From CAYMAX01 sp964388595 (GTDB taxonomy: Bacteria > Bacteroidota > Bacteroidia > Bacteroidales > UBA932): 6,027 nt of DNA. Below the pieces are notes generated by a model. The model worked only from the letters and a program-made list of their open reading frames with translations, was not told the DNA's origin and ran no database searches. This document shows, piece after piece, positions 1 to 6,027 of the stretch; position 1 is the first letter of the stretch; each line of letters opens with the position of its first letter. Location of the stretch: NCBI GenBank assembly GCA_964388595.1, contig CAYMAX010000076.1:1-6027 (forward strand), in the 5' to 3' direction. The position numbers and the translations under genes are program-made.

Positions 1-1249
1 GAGAGACGGTTTCTCCATTACGGTTTTTGCATGGATTCTTTCCTGTATATTCGGAATGTTGCCATATCTGATATGGGGAGGGCCTTTTACCCTTGCAAAT
101 GCCTGGTTCGAATCTGTCTCAGGATACACGACGACAGGGGCCACCATATTGAATGATGTGGAGTCACTTCCTCACGGACTTCTTTTCTGGCGTTCTTCTA
201 CTCACTTTATAGGCGGTATCGGCGTAGTGATTTTTATGCTTATGGTGCTTCCATCAGTAAGCACATTCAGATTGAAGATGTCAAAGCTGGAAATATCGTC
301 TCTATCAAAGCAGAATTATAAATTTCAGACCAAAGTCACCGTTAGAATCATTGGAACGGTATATATCGTCATTACTCTTCTCACGTTTATATTTTTAATG
401 ATAGCGGGAATGGGGTCATTTGACGCTATCAACCATGCCTTTGCCATAGTAGCCACAGGTGGATTCAGTACTAGAAATGAGTCTATACTTGCTTTTCATT
501 CTTTCCCCATTGAACTTGTGTCCATGTTTTTCATGATAGCTTCCGGACTTCATTTTGGGATGATATACTCTTCATTTACAGAACATTCCTTCAAGATATT
601 CCGCTCCCCCATTATTCGTTACTATCTTGCATGTCTGGTCATTTTGTCACTTGCTGTAGGAATAGACATAAAAGTGGCAGATCAGGTTAATACTTGGGGT
701 ATGGCTTTCCGCCAATCGTTTTTTCAGGTGATAAGTGTCTCGACTTCAACCGGCTTGGCCACTGCAGATTCCACCACATGGCCTGCCTTCTCTATAATAT
801 GCATCCTGTTCTTAACTGCCCAAGGAGCATGCAGCGGTTCTACTTCAGGAGGTATCAAAGCCGACAGAATGTGGATTTTTTTCCAATCTGCACATACTCA
901 GATTAAAAAGCAGCTTCATCCCAATGCCGTTATTCCCACTAAGATCTGGAATCATACCATAGACCAGAATGTCTCATATTCTACTACTCTTTTTATTTGC
1001 TTTTACATTCTTATTGTCATAGTAGGTTCATTACTGGTTTCCCTTACAGGAGCAGATTTTATGGATTCATTCTCTTCATGTCTGACTTCCATGGGCAATG
1101 TGGGACCTGGATTTGGATCTTGCGGATCTATGGATAATTATGCCCATTTCAATGGTTTTGCGAAAGTAGTTTTAACGCTTGAAATGCTTATCGGACGTCT
1201 TGAGATTTATGCATTCTTCCTTGTATTCTCTATCTTCAAAAAGAATTAA
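1..1249 (+). CDS. trkH: TrkH-family potassium uptake protein, 5' end cut by window edge
   Basis: Membrane-embedded, ion-conducting subunit of a Trk/Ktr potassium uptake system. The frame is open from base 2 with no stop, beginning with residues RDGF, a conserved stretch in TrkH. The ATG at 56 is therefore internal and the true start lies left of the window. About 415 residues are present against roughly 480 for the family, so about 70 are missing. Numbering from base 2, all four selectivity-filter loops are visible: SGYTTTGAT (41-48), VATGGFST (150-157), STSTGLAT (247-254) and MGNVGPGFG (364-372). The glycine-rich GACSGSTSGGIK loop (275-286) and the C-terminal MLIGRLEIY helix with its conserved Arg (about 399) are also present. 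Hydrophobic segments lie near 59-85, 116-138, 170-191, 207-223, 263-276, 329-348 and 389-412. Family knowledge predicts a cytoplasmic nucleotide-binding TrkA partner; none is in view, and it may lie upstream. Family assignment is very secure; trkH versus ktrB naming is less so. Confidence 0.95.
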   Translation, partial: RDGFSITVFAWILSCIFGMLPYLIWGGPFTLANAWFESVSGYTTTGATILNDVESLPHGLLFWRSSTHFIGGIGVVIFMLMVLPSVSTFRLKMSKLEISSLSKQNYKFQTKVTVRIIGTVYIVITLLTFIFLMIAGMGSFDAINHAFAIVATGGFSTRNESILAFHSFPIELVSMFFMIASGLHFGMIYSSFTEHSFKIFRSPIIRYYLACLVILSLAVGIDIKVADQVNTWGMAFRQSFFQVISVSTSTGLATADSTTWPAFSIICILFLTAQGACSGSTSGGIKADRMWIFFQSAHTQIKKQLHPNAVIPTKIWNHTIDQNVSYSTTLFICFYILIVIVGSLLVSLTGADFMDSFSSCLTSMGNVGPGFGSCGSMDNYAHFNGFAKVVLTLEMLIGRLEIYAFFLVFSIFKKN

Positions 1250-1250
1250 G

Positions 1251-2663
1251 ATGGGGGTCGATCTCTTTTTTCGCGACAAAATATTAAAGTATTTCGATCA
1301 CACTCCCACAGAGAGCCAAAGCCAACTATTCAATACTCTATCCAACTTTATTTTAAATAATCCCGGTGATAACATCCTCGTGATAAACGGATACGCCGGA
1401 ACAGGAAAGACCTCAGCCATAGCGGCATTTGTCAAGGCAATGAAGGGCTTTAATATGAAATACAGGTTATTGGCTCCTACCGGAAGATCGGCAAAAGTGC
1501 TTGCCAATTATACAGGAGAGTCTTCACACACCATTCATAAACAAATATACAGGCAAAAATCCATGGATGCCGGGATGGGCATATTTACCCTTGATCACAA
1601 TAAAGATGTTGAGACTGTATATATAGTAGATGAATCTTCTCTTATTTCCGTCGAGGCATCTTCTTCAATATTTGGTTCGGGTGATGTGCTTGATGACCTG
1701 GTTCAATATGTCAAAGAGGGGAGAGGCAATAAACTCATTTTAGTAGGGGACGATGCCCAATTGCCTCCTATCGGATTAGAAAAAAGCCCTGCTTTGGATA
1801 TTGATTATCTCTCGAAATATGGACCATTACTGCACCATGATCTCTTTGAAGTGGTAAGACAGACTAAGGAGTCAGGTATACTCTTCAATGCAACCATCAT
1901 CAGACATGCTATCGAGAATCAGTCCATATCCTCTTTTCCACATCTTACAGTCAAAGGATTTAAAGACGTACATAGTATATCAGGCGGTGAACTCTTGGAG
2001 GCTCTGAGCAATTCTATCGACAAATATGGCCTCGATGAGACTGTCGTGCTGTGCAGGTCCAACAAAAGAGCCAATCGATACAACGCAGGAATACGCTCCA
2101 CAATACTCTATCGTGAAGAAAAACTTACTAGGACCGATAAACTCATGGTAGTTAAAAACTGTTACCATTTTGTGGAGGATGTCAAAGAATTGGATTTCAT
2201 AGCCAATGGAGATGTCGCGGAATTGATTAAAATCGGTAAATATGAGGAACGCTACGGGCTTCACTTTGCCCAAGCTGTTCTCTCTTTTCCTGACTACAAC
2301 AATATTGAAATTGAAGCCAAAGTGATTCTTGACACCCTCGACAGTGAATCGGCCTCTTTATCCTCAGAACAGCAAAAAACTCTCTACGAAGGGGTGTTTT
2401 CAGACTACGATAATATCCATCAGAAGCGCAAACGCAACGCTGCAGTGAGAGAGGACCCTTACTATAATGCACTTCAAATAAAATATGCTACTGCCATCAC
2501 CTGCCACAAATCTCAGGGAGGCCAATGGTCATCAGTCTTTATAGACAATGCATTCTGGCGTGACGATATCACTCTTGATGACCTCAAATGGCTCTACACA
2601 GCCATCACCCGCTCCACCTCACAAGTTTATTTCGTCAATTTCAACAAGAAATTTTTCGAGTGA
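1251..2663 (+). CDS. Stand-alone superfamily 1B DNA helicase (RecD/Dda-like AAA ATPase)
   Basis: Predicted cytoplasmic ATP-dependent 5'-3' DNA helicase of 470 residues. The motifs run in order: a Q-motif-like TPTESQ (18-23), Walker A GYAGTGKT (47-54), motif Ia APTGRSAKV (75-83), Walker B VDESS (126-130), motif III LVGDDAQLPPIG (164-175), motif IV VVRQ (201-204), the NGDVAEL turn typical of the RecD2/Dda SH3-like region (319-325), motif V ATAITCHKSQGGQW (413-426) and motif VI YTAITRSTSQVYFV (449-462). It lacks the long N-terminal domain of RecD2, and no RecB or RecC partner is visible. An in-frame ATG at 1179 would give 24 more residues, but these lie inside trkH in another frame and look nothing like a helicase. 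The ATG at 1251, one base after the trkH stop, was chosen; this spacing suggests translational coupling. Its 3' end overlaps the opposing methyltransferase. Biochemical class is strong; role in repair, recombination or replication restart is unknown. Confidence 0.92.
   Translation: MGVDLFFRDKILKYFDHTPTESQSQLFNTLSNFILNNPGDNILVINGYAGTGKTSAIAAFVKAMKGFNMKYRLLAPTGRSAKVLANYTGESSHTIHKQIYRQKSMDAGMGIFTLDHNKDVETVYIVDESSLISVEASSSIFGSGDVLDDLVQYVKEGRGNKLILVGDDAQLPPIGLEKSPALDIDYLSKYGPLLHHDLFEVVRQTKESGILFNATIIRHAIENQSISSFPHLTVKGFKDVHSISGGELLEALSNSIDKYGLDETVVLCRSNKRANRYNAGIRSTILYREEKLTRTDKLMVVKNCYHFVEDVKELDFIANGDVAELIKIGKYEERYGLHFAQAVLSFPDYNNIEIEAKVILDTLDSESASLSSEQQKTLYEGVFSDYDNIHQKRKRNAAVREDPYYNALQIKYATAITCHKSQGGQWSSVFIDNAFWRDDITLDDLKWLYTAITRSTSQVYFVNFNKKFFE
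2641..2663. other. 23-base convergent 3' overlap between helicase and methyltransferase genes
   Basis: The helicase stop TGA is at 2661-2663 on the plus strand. The methyltransferase stop, read on the minus strand, is at 2643-2641. The final seven codons of each gene are thus antisense to each other, and there is no intergenic room for a conventional terminator. Both reading frames are supported by good family motifs close to their ends, so this is a real overlap and not a misplaced stop. Confidence 0.9.
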
Positions 2664-3903
2664 CGATTATTACTTTGCTGCCATCTGCCCATCTGGTAGC
2701 AAAGAAGTAGGCATCATCTCCTTCCTCTATCTTCAGACGTTTGCGCAACTCCTCTGTACGTATCGGGAAATTTACCGATTTAAGTACCCCTTGTGGATAT
2801 TTGAGACTGAACGAGCGAATAAGCTGATGGTTAAAATCTTCGATACGCTCTATCTTATAGACTTTTCCGGGGAATCCTTTCACAATATTCCGAGATACAT
2901 AAAGATGAGAGTCGGCTGATATTTTCTTCAATCCAAATGATTCTCCCACAGATTTAAAAGCACCTGACTTGAGAATGGCCTTATTGGGCTCATAAAGGAA
3001 AAGGGGGGAAGAGGCGGTGACATCATTCTCATCGTTGCCATTGGTCTCATTACGGCCATTGTCTCTTTTGTAGTGAAAATAATCAGAGGCACATCGTTTC
3101 TCAGATGAAATATAGAAGTCGAAAAGCTCTCTGTGATTGATATCGCCACTTGTGAAATTGACTGTCTTGATCATGGGCTCTCCTTCATATCCCTTCTCGC
3201 AAAGCAGTAGCACTTCACGACATTCGTTCTCGACAGCGACTACATGAATCTCTTTGACATATAAAATGGAAGAAATGGCCGCAGAGATATCTGACATGGG
3301 GGATATTTTAATAAGTAACTTATTTGTTACCTTAAAAATGTGGTTTTGAAGAATTGTTACATCGGGTTCGCACTGAGATAAATCTGCGATTTTTGCACCA
3401 TTAAGAGCTCTTCTGGCAGGGTCAATATATATTAAAGAATATTTATTAATCGCCATATTATCAATAAGTGAACTATTTATGTTTTGATTAAAAACAGAAA
3501 TGTTACCCGATGAAATAGCACTAAAATTGTGCTCTGCTATGCGACAATATTCTGCATCACGCTCATAATAATCTACATGAGCAGAGACTTTGGCCAGAAA
3601 AAAGGTATCTACTCCGAGACCTCCCGTCAGGTCGGCTACAATTAATCCATGCGGAATGATTTCCGACTTATATAGCGCAGTCACCTGTGAACTGCACTGC
3701 TGCACCGGAAGAGTATTAGATGGATATTCTAATTCTGGCATAGAATACCAAAGCGGTATTTTGCTTTTTAGTTTCTTACGGGCATCTATGGCAGATGCAG
3801 CGAGAGCAATATTTATGTCGGGATATTTGGTTGATGACAGCCTTAAAATTGACGTGTCGTCATTTTCGTGCTCTATGATAAAATTTATGTGCTTTTTGTC
3901 CAT
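2641..3903 (-). CDS. SAM-dependent methyltransferase, PG_1098-like with THUMP-like C-terminal domain
   Basis: A 420-residue class I (Rossmann-fold) methyltransferase, probably acting on RNA, with no established substrate that I know of. The N-terminal part (1-85) is a helical region with the family-like QCSSQVTALYK stretch (69-79). The SAM-binding motif I is VADLTGGLGVDTFFLAK (89-105). Glu114 in YYERD is placed to bind the SAM ribose, and the catalytic motif IV is IYIDPARR (158-165). After a hydrophilic linker (about 279-299), residues 301-353 resemble the ferredoxin-like domain named after Porphyromonas gingivalis PG_1098. Residues 376-417 (NFPIRTEELRKRLK, then FFATRW) match the small THUMP-like domain. 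The ATG at 3903 is the only plausible start, since the next Met is residue 55. The gene is alone on the minus strand, divergent from the mutase. Domain assignments come from recalled family patterns. Parts of the gene are much more AT-rich than its neighbours. Confidence 0.88.
   Translation of the reverse strand: MDKKHINFIIEHENDDTSILRLSSTKYPDINIALAASAIDARKKLKSKIPLWYSMPELEYPSNTLPVQQCSSQVTALYKSEIIPHGLIVADLTGGLGVDTFFLAKVSAHVDYYERDAEYCRIAEHNFSAISSGNISVFNQNINSSLIDNMAINKYSLIYIDPARRALNGAKIADLSQCEPDVTILQNHIFKVTNKLLIKISPMSDISAAISSILYVKEIHVVAVENECREVLLLCEKGYEGEPMIKTVNFTSGDINHRELFDFYISSEKRCASDYFHYKRDNGRNETNGNDENDVTASSPLFLYEPNKAILKSGAFKSVGESFGLKKISADSHLYVSRNIVKGFPGKVYKIERIEDFNHQLIRSFSLKYPQGVLKSVNFPIRTEELRKRLKIEEGDDAYFFATRWADGSKVIIVTRKISC
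3025..3065 (-). repeat. Degenerate 18-base tandem repeat encoding a hexapeptide linker
   Basis: On the minus strand two adjacent 18-base units (3060-3043 and 3042-3025) both begin AATGGC and encode NGRNET and NGNDEN, methyltransferase residues 282-287 and 288-293. They match at 12 of 18 bases. Read slightly upstream, GAGACAATGGC (3065-3055) recurs as GAGACCAATGGC (3048-3037), with a one-base indel. The encoded segment is Asn/Asp/Glu-rich and sits between the catalytic domain and the C-terminal domains, so it is most likely a flexible linker that grew by slippage. Confidence 0.55.
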
Positions 3904-3928
3904 TCTTCTTCAAAGATAATTAAATTTG
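3895..3928 (+). promoter_or_regulatory. Candidate Bacteroidetes-type promoter for mutase-queE
   Basis: TAAATTTG at 3921-3928 is an exact match to the Bacteroidetes -7 consensus TAnnTTTG. A TTTG at 3895-3898 could be the -33 element, though the 22-base spacer is slightly longer than the usual 19-21. Transcription would start near 3934, giving a leader of about 14 bases before the ATG at 3948. The -33 element falls inside the start of the divergent methyltransferase gene. Consensus and spacing come from established Bacteroides promoter work; use of this site is inferred. Confidence 0.45.
3911..3918 (-). promoter_or_regulatory. Candidate -7 element for the methyltransferase gene
   Basis: Read on the minus strand this is TATCTTTG, an exact match to TAnnTTTG. 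It ends seven bases before the ATG at 3903, so transcription would begin almost at the start codon and the mRNA would be nearly leaderless. No TTTG lies 19-21 bases upstream; only TGTT/GTTT-like bases occur near 3938-3942. The element may therefore be a chance match, and the true promoter could lie further inside the mutase gene. Confidence 0.3.
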
Positions 3929-3947
3929 TAGTTATAAAAACACTAAT

Positions 3948-5612
3948 ATGGGAAGTGATTTCAAACAGACAGCAATGAGCTGGACTGGACCTGAATATGA
4001 CATGGAGACCAGAATGAAGGTTAATGCCATGCTTCATGGTGACCAGAAAGAACTTGAAGATGCCTTTTATCGCACATTGGAGTTCGGCACAGGGGGGTTG
4101 CGCGGCATTATGGGTGCCGGTACCAACAGGATGAATAAATATACTGTCGGTATGGCTACTCAGGGATTTGCCAATTATTTGATAAAGACTTTCCCTGGCG
4201 AAGAACTAAAGGTGGCTGTCTCATTTGATTCGCGACACAATAGCAGAGAATTTGCCAAAGTCACTTCCGAAGTCTTTGCTGCCAACGAGATACACGTTTA
4301 TCTCTTCGATAATATCCGTCCCACTCCAGAATTGAGCTTTGCCATCAGAGAGCTTCGCTGTCAGGCAGGAGTGATGATTACCGCCTCTCACAATCCCAAG
4401 GAATACAATGGCTACAAGGCATATTGGGAAGATGGTGCGCAAATCACCGCCCCGCACGATGTCAATATTATCAACGAAGTAAATAAAATAAATAGCCCTT
4501 CCCAAGTCCATTTCGGAGACGGTTCTCCCTACAATATTTCGATAATCGGAGAAAATATAGATAAAAAATATCTTGACAGCATCCTCTCTCTTACCCTTTC
4601 TCCCCAAGCAGTGAAACATCACGAGGGGATGAAAATGGTTTATACTCCTCTTCATGGATGCGGTGTGCGCTTAGTCCCAAGGGCCCTCAAACAGATGGGA
4701 TTTACCGGTCTTATATCAGTACCGGAGCAGGACCTCAGCGACGGAGATTTCCCTACGGTGGTGTCTCCCAACCCGGAAGAACCCTCTGCCATGAAATTGG
4801 CTTTGGAGCTTGCAGCCAGGGAGGGTGCCGATTTGGTGATGGCTACCGACCCGGATGCAGACAGGATGGGTATTGCCATTCGCGACGACAGAGGTGAATT
4901 GGTACTTCTCAACGGCAATCAGACAGCATCCATTCTCACTTACTACATTCTGACAAGGTGGCAGGAACTCGGTAAAATCAATGATAAGACATATATAGTC
5001 AAGACTATCGTCACTACAGAATTGATTGCAGCCATTGCACACAAATTTGATGTCAAAATATACGATGTGCTGACAGGATTTAAATACATAGCAGAAGTGG
5101 TGAGACATCATGAAGGGAAAGAGACTTTTATCTGCGGAGGTGAAGAGAGCTTCGGATTTAATGTCGGAGAATTTGTCCGCGACAAAGACGCTGTGATAGC
5201 TTGTGCCATGATAGCTGAATGTGCTGCATGGGTGGCCGATAAGGGTATTACATTATATCAATTGCTGCAGCAGATATATAAAGAATTCGGCCTCTATCGC
5301 GAGAAACTTGTCTCCGTGACCAAGAAAGGAATGGACGGAGTACAGCAGATTAAAAAGATGATGACTGAATACAGAGTCCATCCACCGCAGACTTTAGGCT
5401 CTTCCAAAGTGACCAAAGTGATAGACTACAATGAACCTGAAAAGACAGGACTTCCCAAGTCCAACGTTGTTCGTTTCTTCAGTGAAAATGGTTCTGTAGT
5501 CTCTGTACGTCCTTCAGGTACCGAACCAAAAATTAAATTTTATTTCGGTGCAGTAGGGGACAATGCAGATACTGTCATATCTTCCCTTGTTGCACAATTT
5601 TCAGAACTATAA
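3948..5612 (+). CDS. Phospho-sugar mutase (phosphoglucomutase/phosphomannomutase, PGM2-like)
   Basis: A cytoplasmic alpha-D-phosphohexomutase of 554 residues that moves phosphate between the 1 and 6 positions of a hexose, linking glycolysis with glycogen and cell-surface polysaccharide synthesis. The four family sites are intact and in order. The N-terminal phosphate-contact stretch is FGTGGLRG (46-53). The active-site loop TASHNP (145-150) has Ser147 as the phosphoserine. The metal-binding loop is DPDADR (301-306), and the sugar-specificity loop is CGGEESFGF (396-404). The C-terminal phosphate-binding loop is RPSGTEPK (521-528). Length, and the GTGGLRG and GGEES forms, fit the PGM2-like branch, which contains phosphoglucomutases and phosphopentomutases, so substrate preference for glucose, mannose or pentose phosphates is not decided here. 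The ATG at 3948 follows an AT-rich leader without a clear Shine-Dalgarno, as is usual in Bacteroidetes. queE begins nine bases after the stop, so the two are probably co-transcribed. Confidence 0.95.
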   Translation: MGSDFKQTAMSWTGPEYDMETRMKVNAMLHGDQKELEDAFYRTLEFGTGGLRGIMGAGTNRMNKYTVGMATQGFANYLIKTFPGEELKVAVSFDSRHNSREFAKVTSEVFAANEIHVYLFDNIRPTPELSFAIRELRCQAGVMITASHNPKEYNGYKAYWEDGAQITAPHDVNIINEVNKINSPSQVHFGDGSPYNISIIGENIDKKYLDSILSLTLSPQAVKHHEGMKMVYTPLHGCGVRLVPRALKQMGFTGLISVPEQDLSDGDFPTVVSPNPEEPSAMKLALELAAREGADLVMATDPDADRMGIAIRDDRGELVLLNGNQTASILTYYILTRWQELGKINDKTYIVKTIVTTELIAAIAHKFDVKIYDVLTGFKYIAEVVRHHEGKETFICGGEESFGFNVGEFVRDKDAVIACAMIAECAAWVADKGITLYQLLQQIYKEFGLYREKLVSVTKKGMDGVQQIKKMMTEYRVHPPQTLGSSKVTKVIDYNEPEKTGLPKSNVVRFFSENGSVVSVRPSGTEPKIKFYFGAVGDNADTVISSLVAQFSEL

Positions 5613-5621
5613 TACACTATT

Positions 5622-6027
5622 ATGACTACCTCTCAACGATTTCCGGAGCTCGAAGATGGCAGGCTGCTGCCTCTCGTGGAGAGTTTTTACACTATCCAGG
5701 GTGAGGGGTATAATACTGGGAAAGCTGCTTTCTTTATAAGGCTCGGAGGTTGTGATGTAGGGTGCAAGTGGTGCGATGCCAAAGAGACTTGGAATCCTGC
5801 ACTCTTTCCCCCTGTACCGGTAGAAAAGATAGTTGCTGATACATTGTCCTATCCTGCACGTTCCATTGTCATCACAGGAGGGGAACCACTGCGATACCCA
5901 TTGGGCATCCTTTGTGAAGAATTAAAGAGACATGCTCTCGAAATTTTTCTCGAGACATCAGGTTCGCAGCCCCTTAGCGGCAGTTTTGATTGGATTTGTC
6001 TCTCCCCTAAAAAGCAATCGCCTCCAT
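5622..6027 (+). CDS. queE: 7-carboxy-7-deazaguanine synthase QueE, 3' end cut by window edge
   Basis: Radical-SAM enzyme that contracts 6-carboxytetrahydropterin to 7-carboxy-7-deazaguanine, a step in making preQ0 and then queuosine for tRNA wobble position 34. The frame stays open from the ATG at 5622 to the window edge, giving 135 residues; a few tens of C-terminal residues are missing. Visible markers are the N-terminal ESFYTIQGEG (20-29), typical of QueE, and the [4Fe-4S]-binding CDVGCKWC, a standard CX3CX2C with Cys44, Cys48 and Cys51. ITGGEPL (84-90), a SAM-binding region, is followed by LETSG (110-114) and CLSPKK (126-131). The start lies nine bases after the mutase stop, with no separate promoter or terminator between them, so it is probably read from the mutase promoter. 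No queD or queC is in view; either could lie to the right. Confidence 0.95.
   Translation, partial: MTTSQRFPELEDGRLLPLVESFYTIQGEGYNTGKAAFFIRLGGCDVGCKWCDAKETWNPALFPPVPVEKIVADTLSYPARSIVITGGEPLRYPLGILCEELKRHALEIFLETSGSQPLSGSFDWICLSPKKQSPP

Noticed and set aside
56..58. ATG at 56 as the start of the TrkH gene.
   Set aside because: The same frame is open to the left edge and encodes the conserved RDGF stretch and part of a membrane helix, so this Met is internal.
1179..1250. A 24-residue N-terminal extension of the helicase from an upstream in-frame ATG.
   Set aside because: It overlaps conserved trkH C-terminal codons in another frame, and its sequence does not resemble a helicase N-terminus. 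The ATG at 1251 is a better fit.
1298..2472. Minus-strand open frames of 60 to 97 codons opposite the helicase.
   Set aside because: The plus-strand helicase motifs span the same bases, and these antisense frames show no domain, start context or conserved pattern.
2673..2704. A 10-base-pair inverted repeat with one G-T wobble and a 12-base loop, starting ten bases after the helicase stop; considered as a terminator.
   Set aside because: No T-run follows the stem on either strand, and the bases encode conserved-looking C-terminal residues (FFATRWADGSK) of the methyltransferase.
2548..2919. A plus-strand 123-codon frame bridging the helicase end and the methyltransferase 3' part.
   Set aside because: It is out of frame with the helicase motif VI region and antisense to the methyltransferase THUMP-like domain; its product has no recognisable features.
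3310..3324. A perfect short palindrome, seven-base arms around one central A; considered as an operator.
   Set aside because: It lies deep inside the methyltransferase coding region in AT-rich sequence, where such palindromes arise easily, and codes for KLLIK-type core residues.
4221..5111. Several minus-strand open frames of 88 to 144 codons opposite the mutase.
   Set aside because: They are shadows of a strongly conserved plus-strand enzyme gene, overlap one another, and show no recognisable domain.

Overview
This 6,027-base window looks like ordinary core chromosome from a member of Bacteroidales. Three things point there: the PG_1098-type methyltransferase with its THUMP-like tail, weak Shine-Dalgarno sequences at the starts, and two matches to the Bacteroidetes -7 promoter element (TAnnTTTG) in the one real intergenic gap. 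Family or genus cannot be fixed from this window. I found no RNA gene, CRISPR array, insertion sequence, phage gene or origin. Coding sequence fills almost the whole window, and the longest non-coding gap is 44 bases.

Layout from left to right. (1) Bases 1-1249, plus strand: the C-terminal ~415 residues of a TrkH-type potassium channel subunit, cut by the left edge. (2) Bases 1251-2663, plus strand: a stand-alone 470-residue superfamily 1B (RecD/Dda-like) DNA helicase, starting one base after the trkH stop. (3) Bases 2641-3903, minus strand: a SAM-dependent methyltransferase of the PG_1098/THUMP-like family. Its 3' end overlaps the helicase 3' end by 23 bases. (4) A 44-base divergent gap (3904-3947) with a -7-like element on each strand, only two bases apart. 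(5) Bases 3948-5612, plus strand: a phospho-sugar mutase (phosphoglucomutase/phosphomannomutase). (6) From base 5622 to the right edge, plus strand: the first 135 residues of QueE, the radical-SAM 7-carboxy-7-deazaguanine synthase of queuosine synthesis.

The genes fall into three transcription units: trkH-helicase, the lone methyltransferase, and mutase-queE. They do not form an obvious single pathway. The least understood gene is the methyltransferase: its catalytic core is clear, but I know of no established substrate for the family. The next least clear is the small helicase, whose cellular role I cannot assign. I do not see a convincing novel multi-gene system. The points worth a second look are the tightly packed divergent promoter region, the antisense 3' overlap, a degenerate hexapeptide repeat in the methyltransferase, and a very AT-rich stretch in the same gene.
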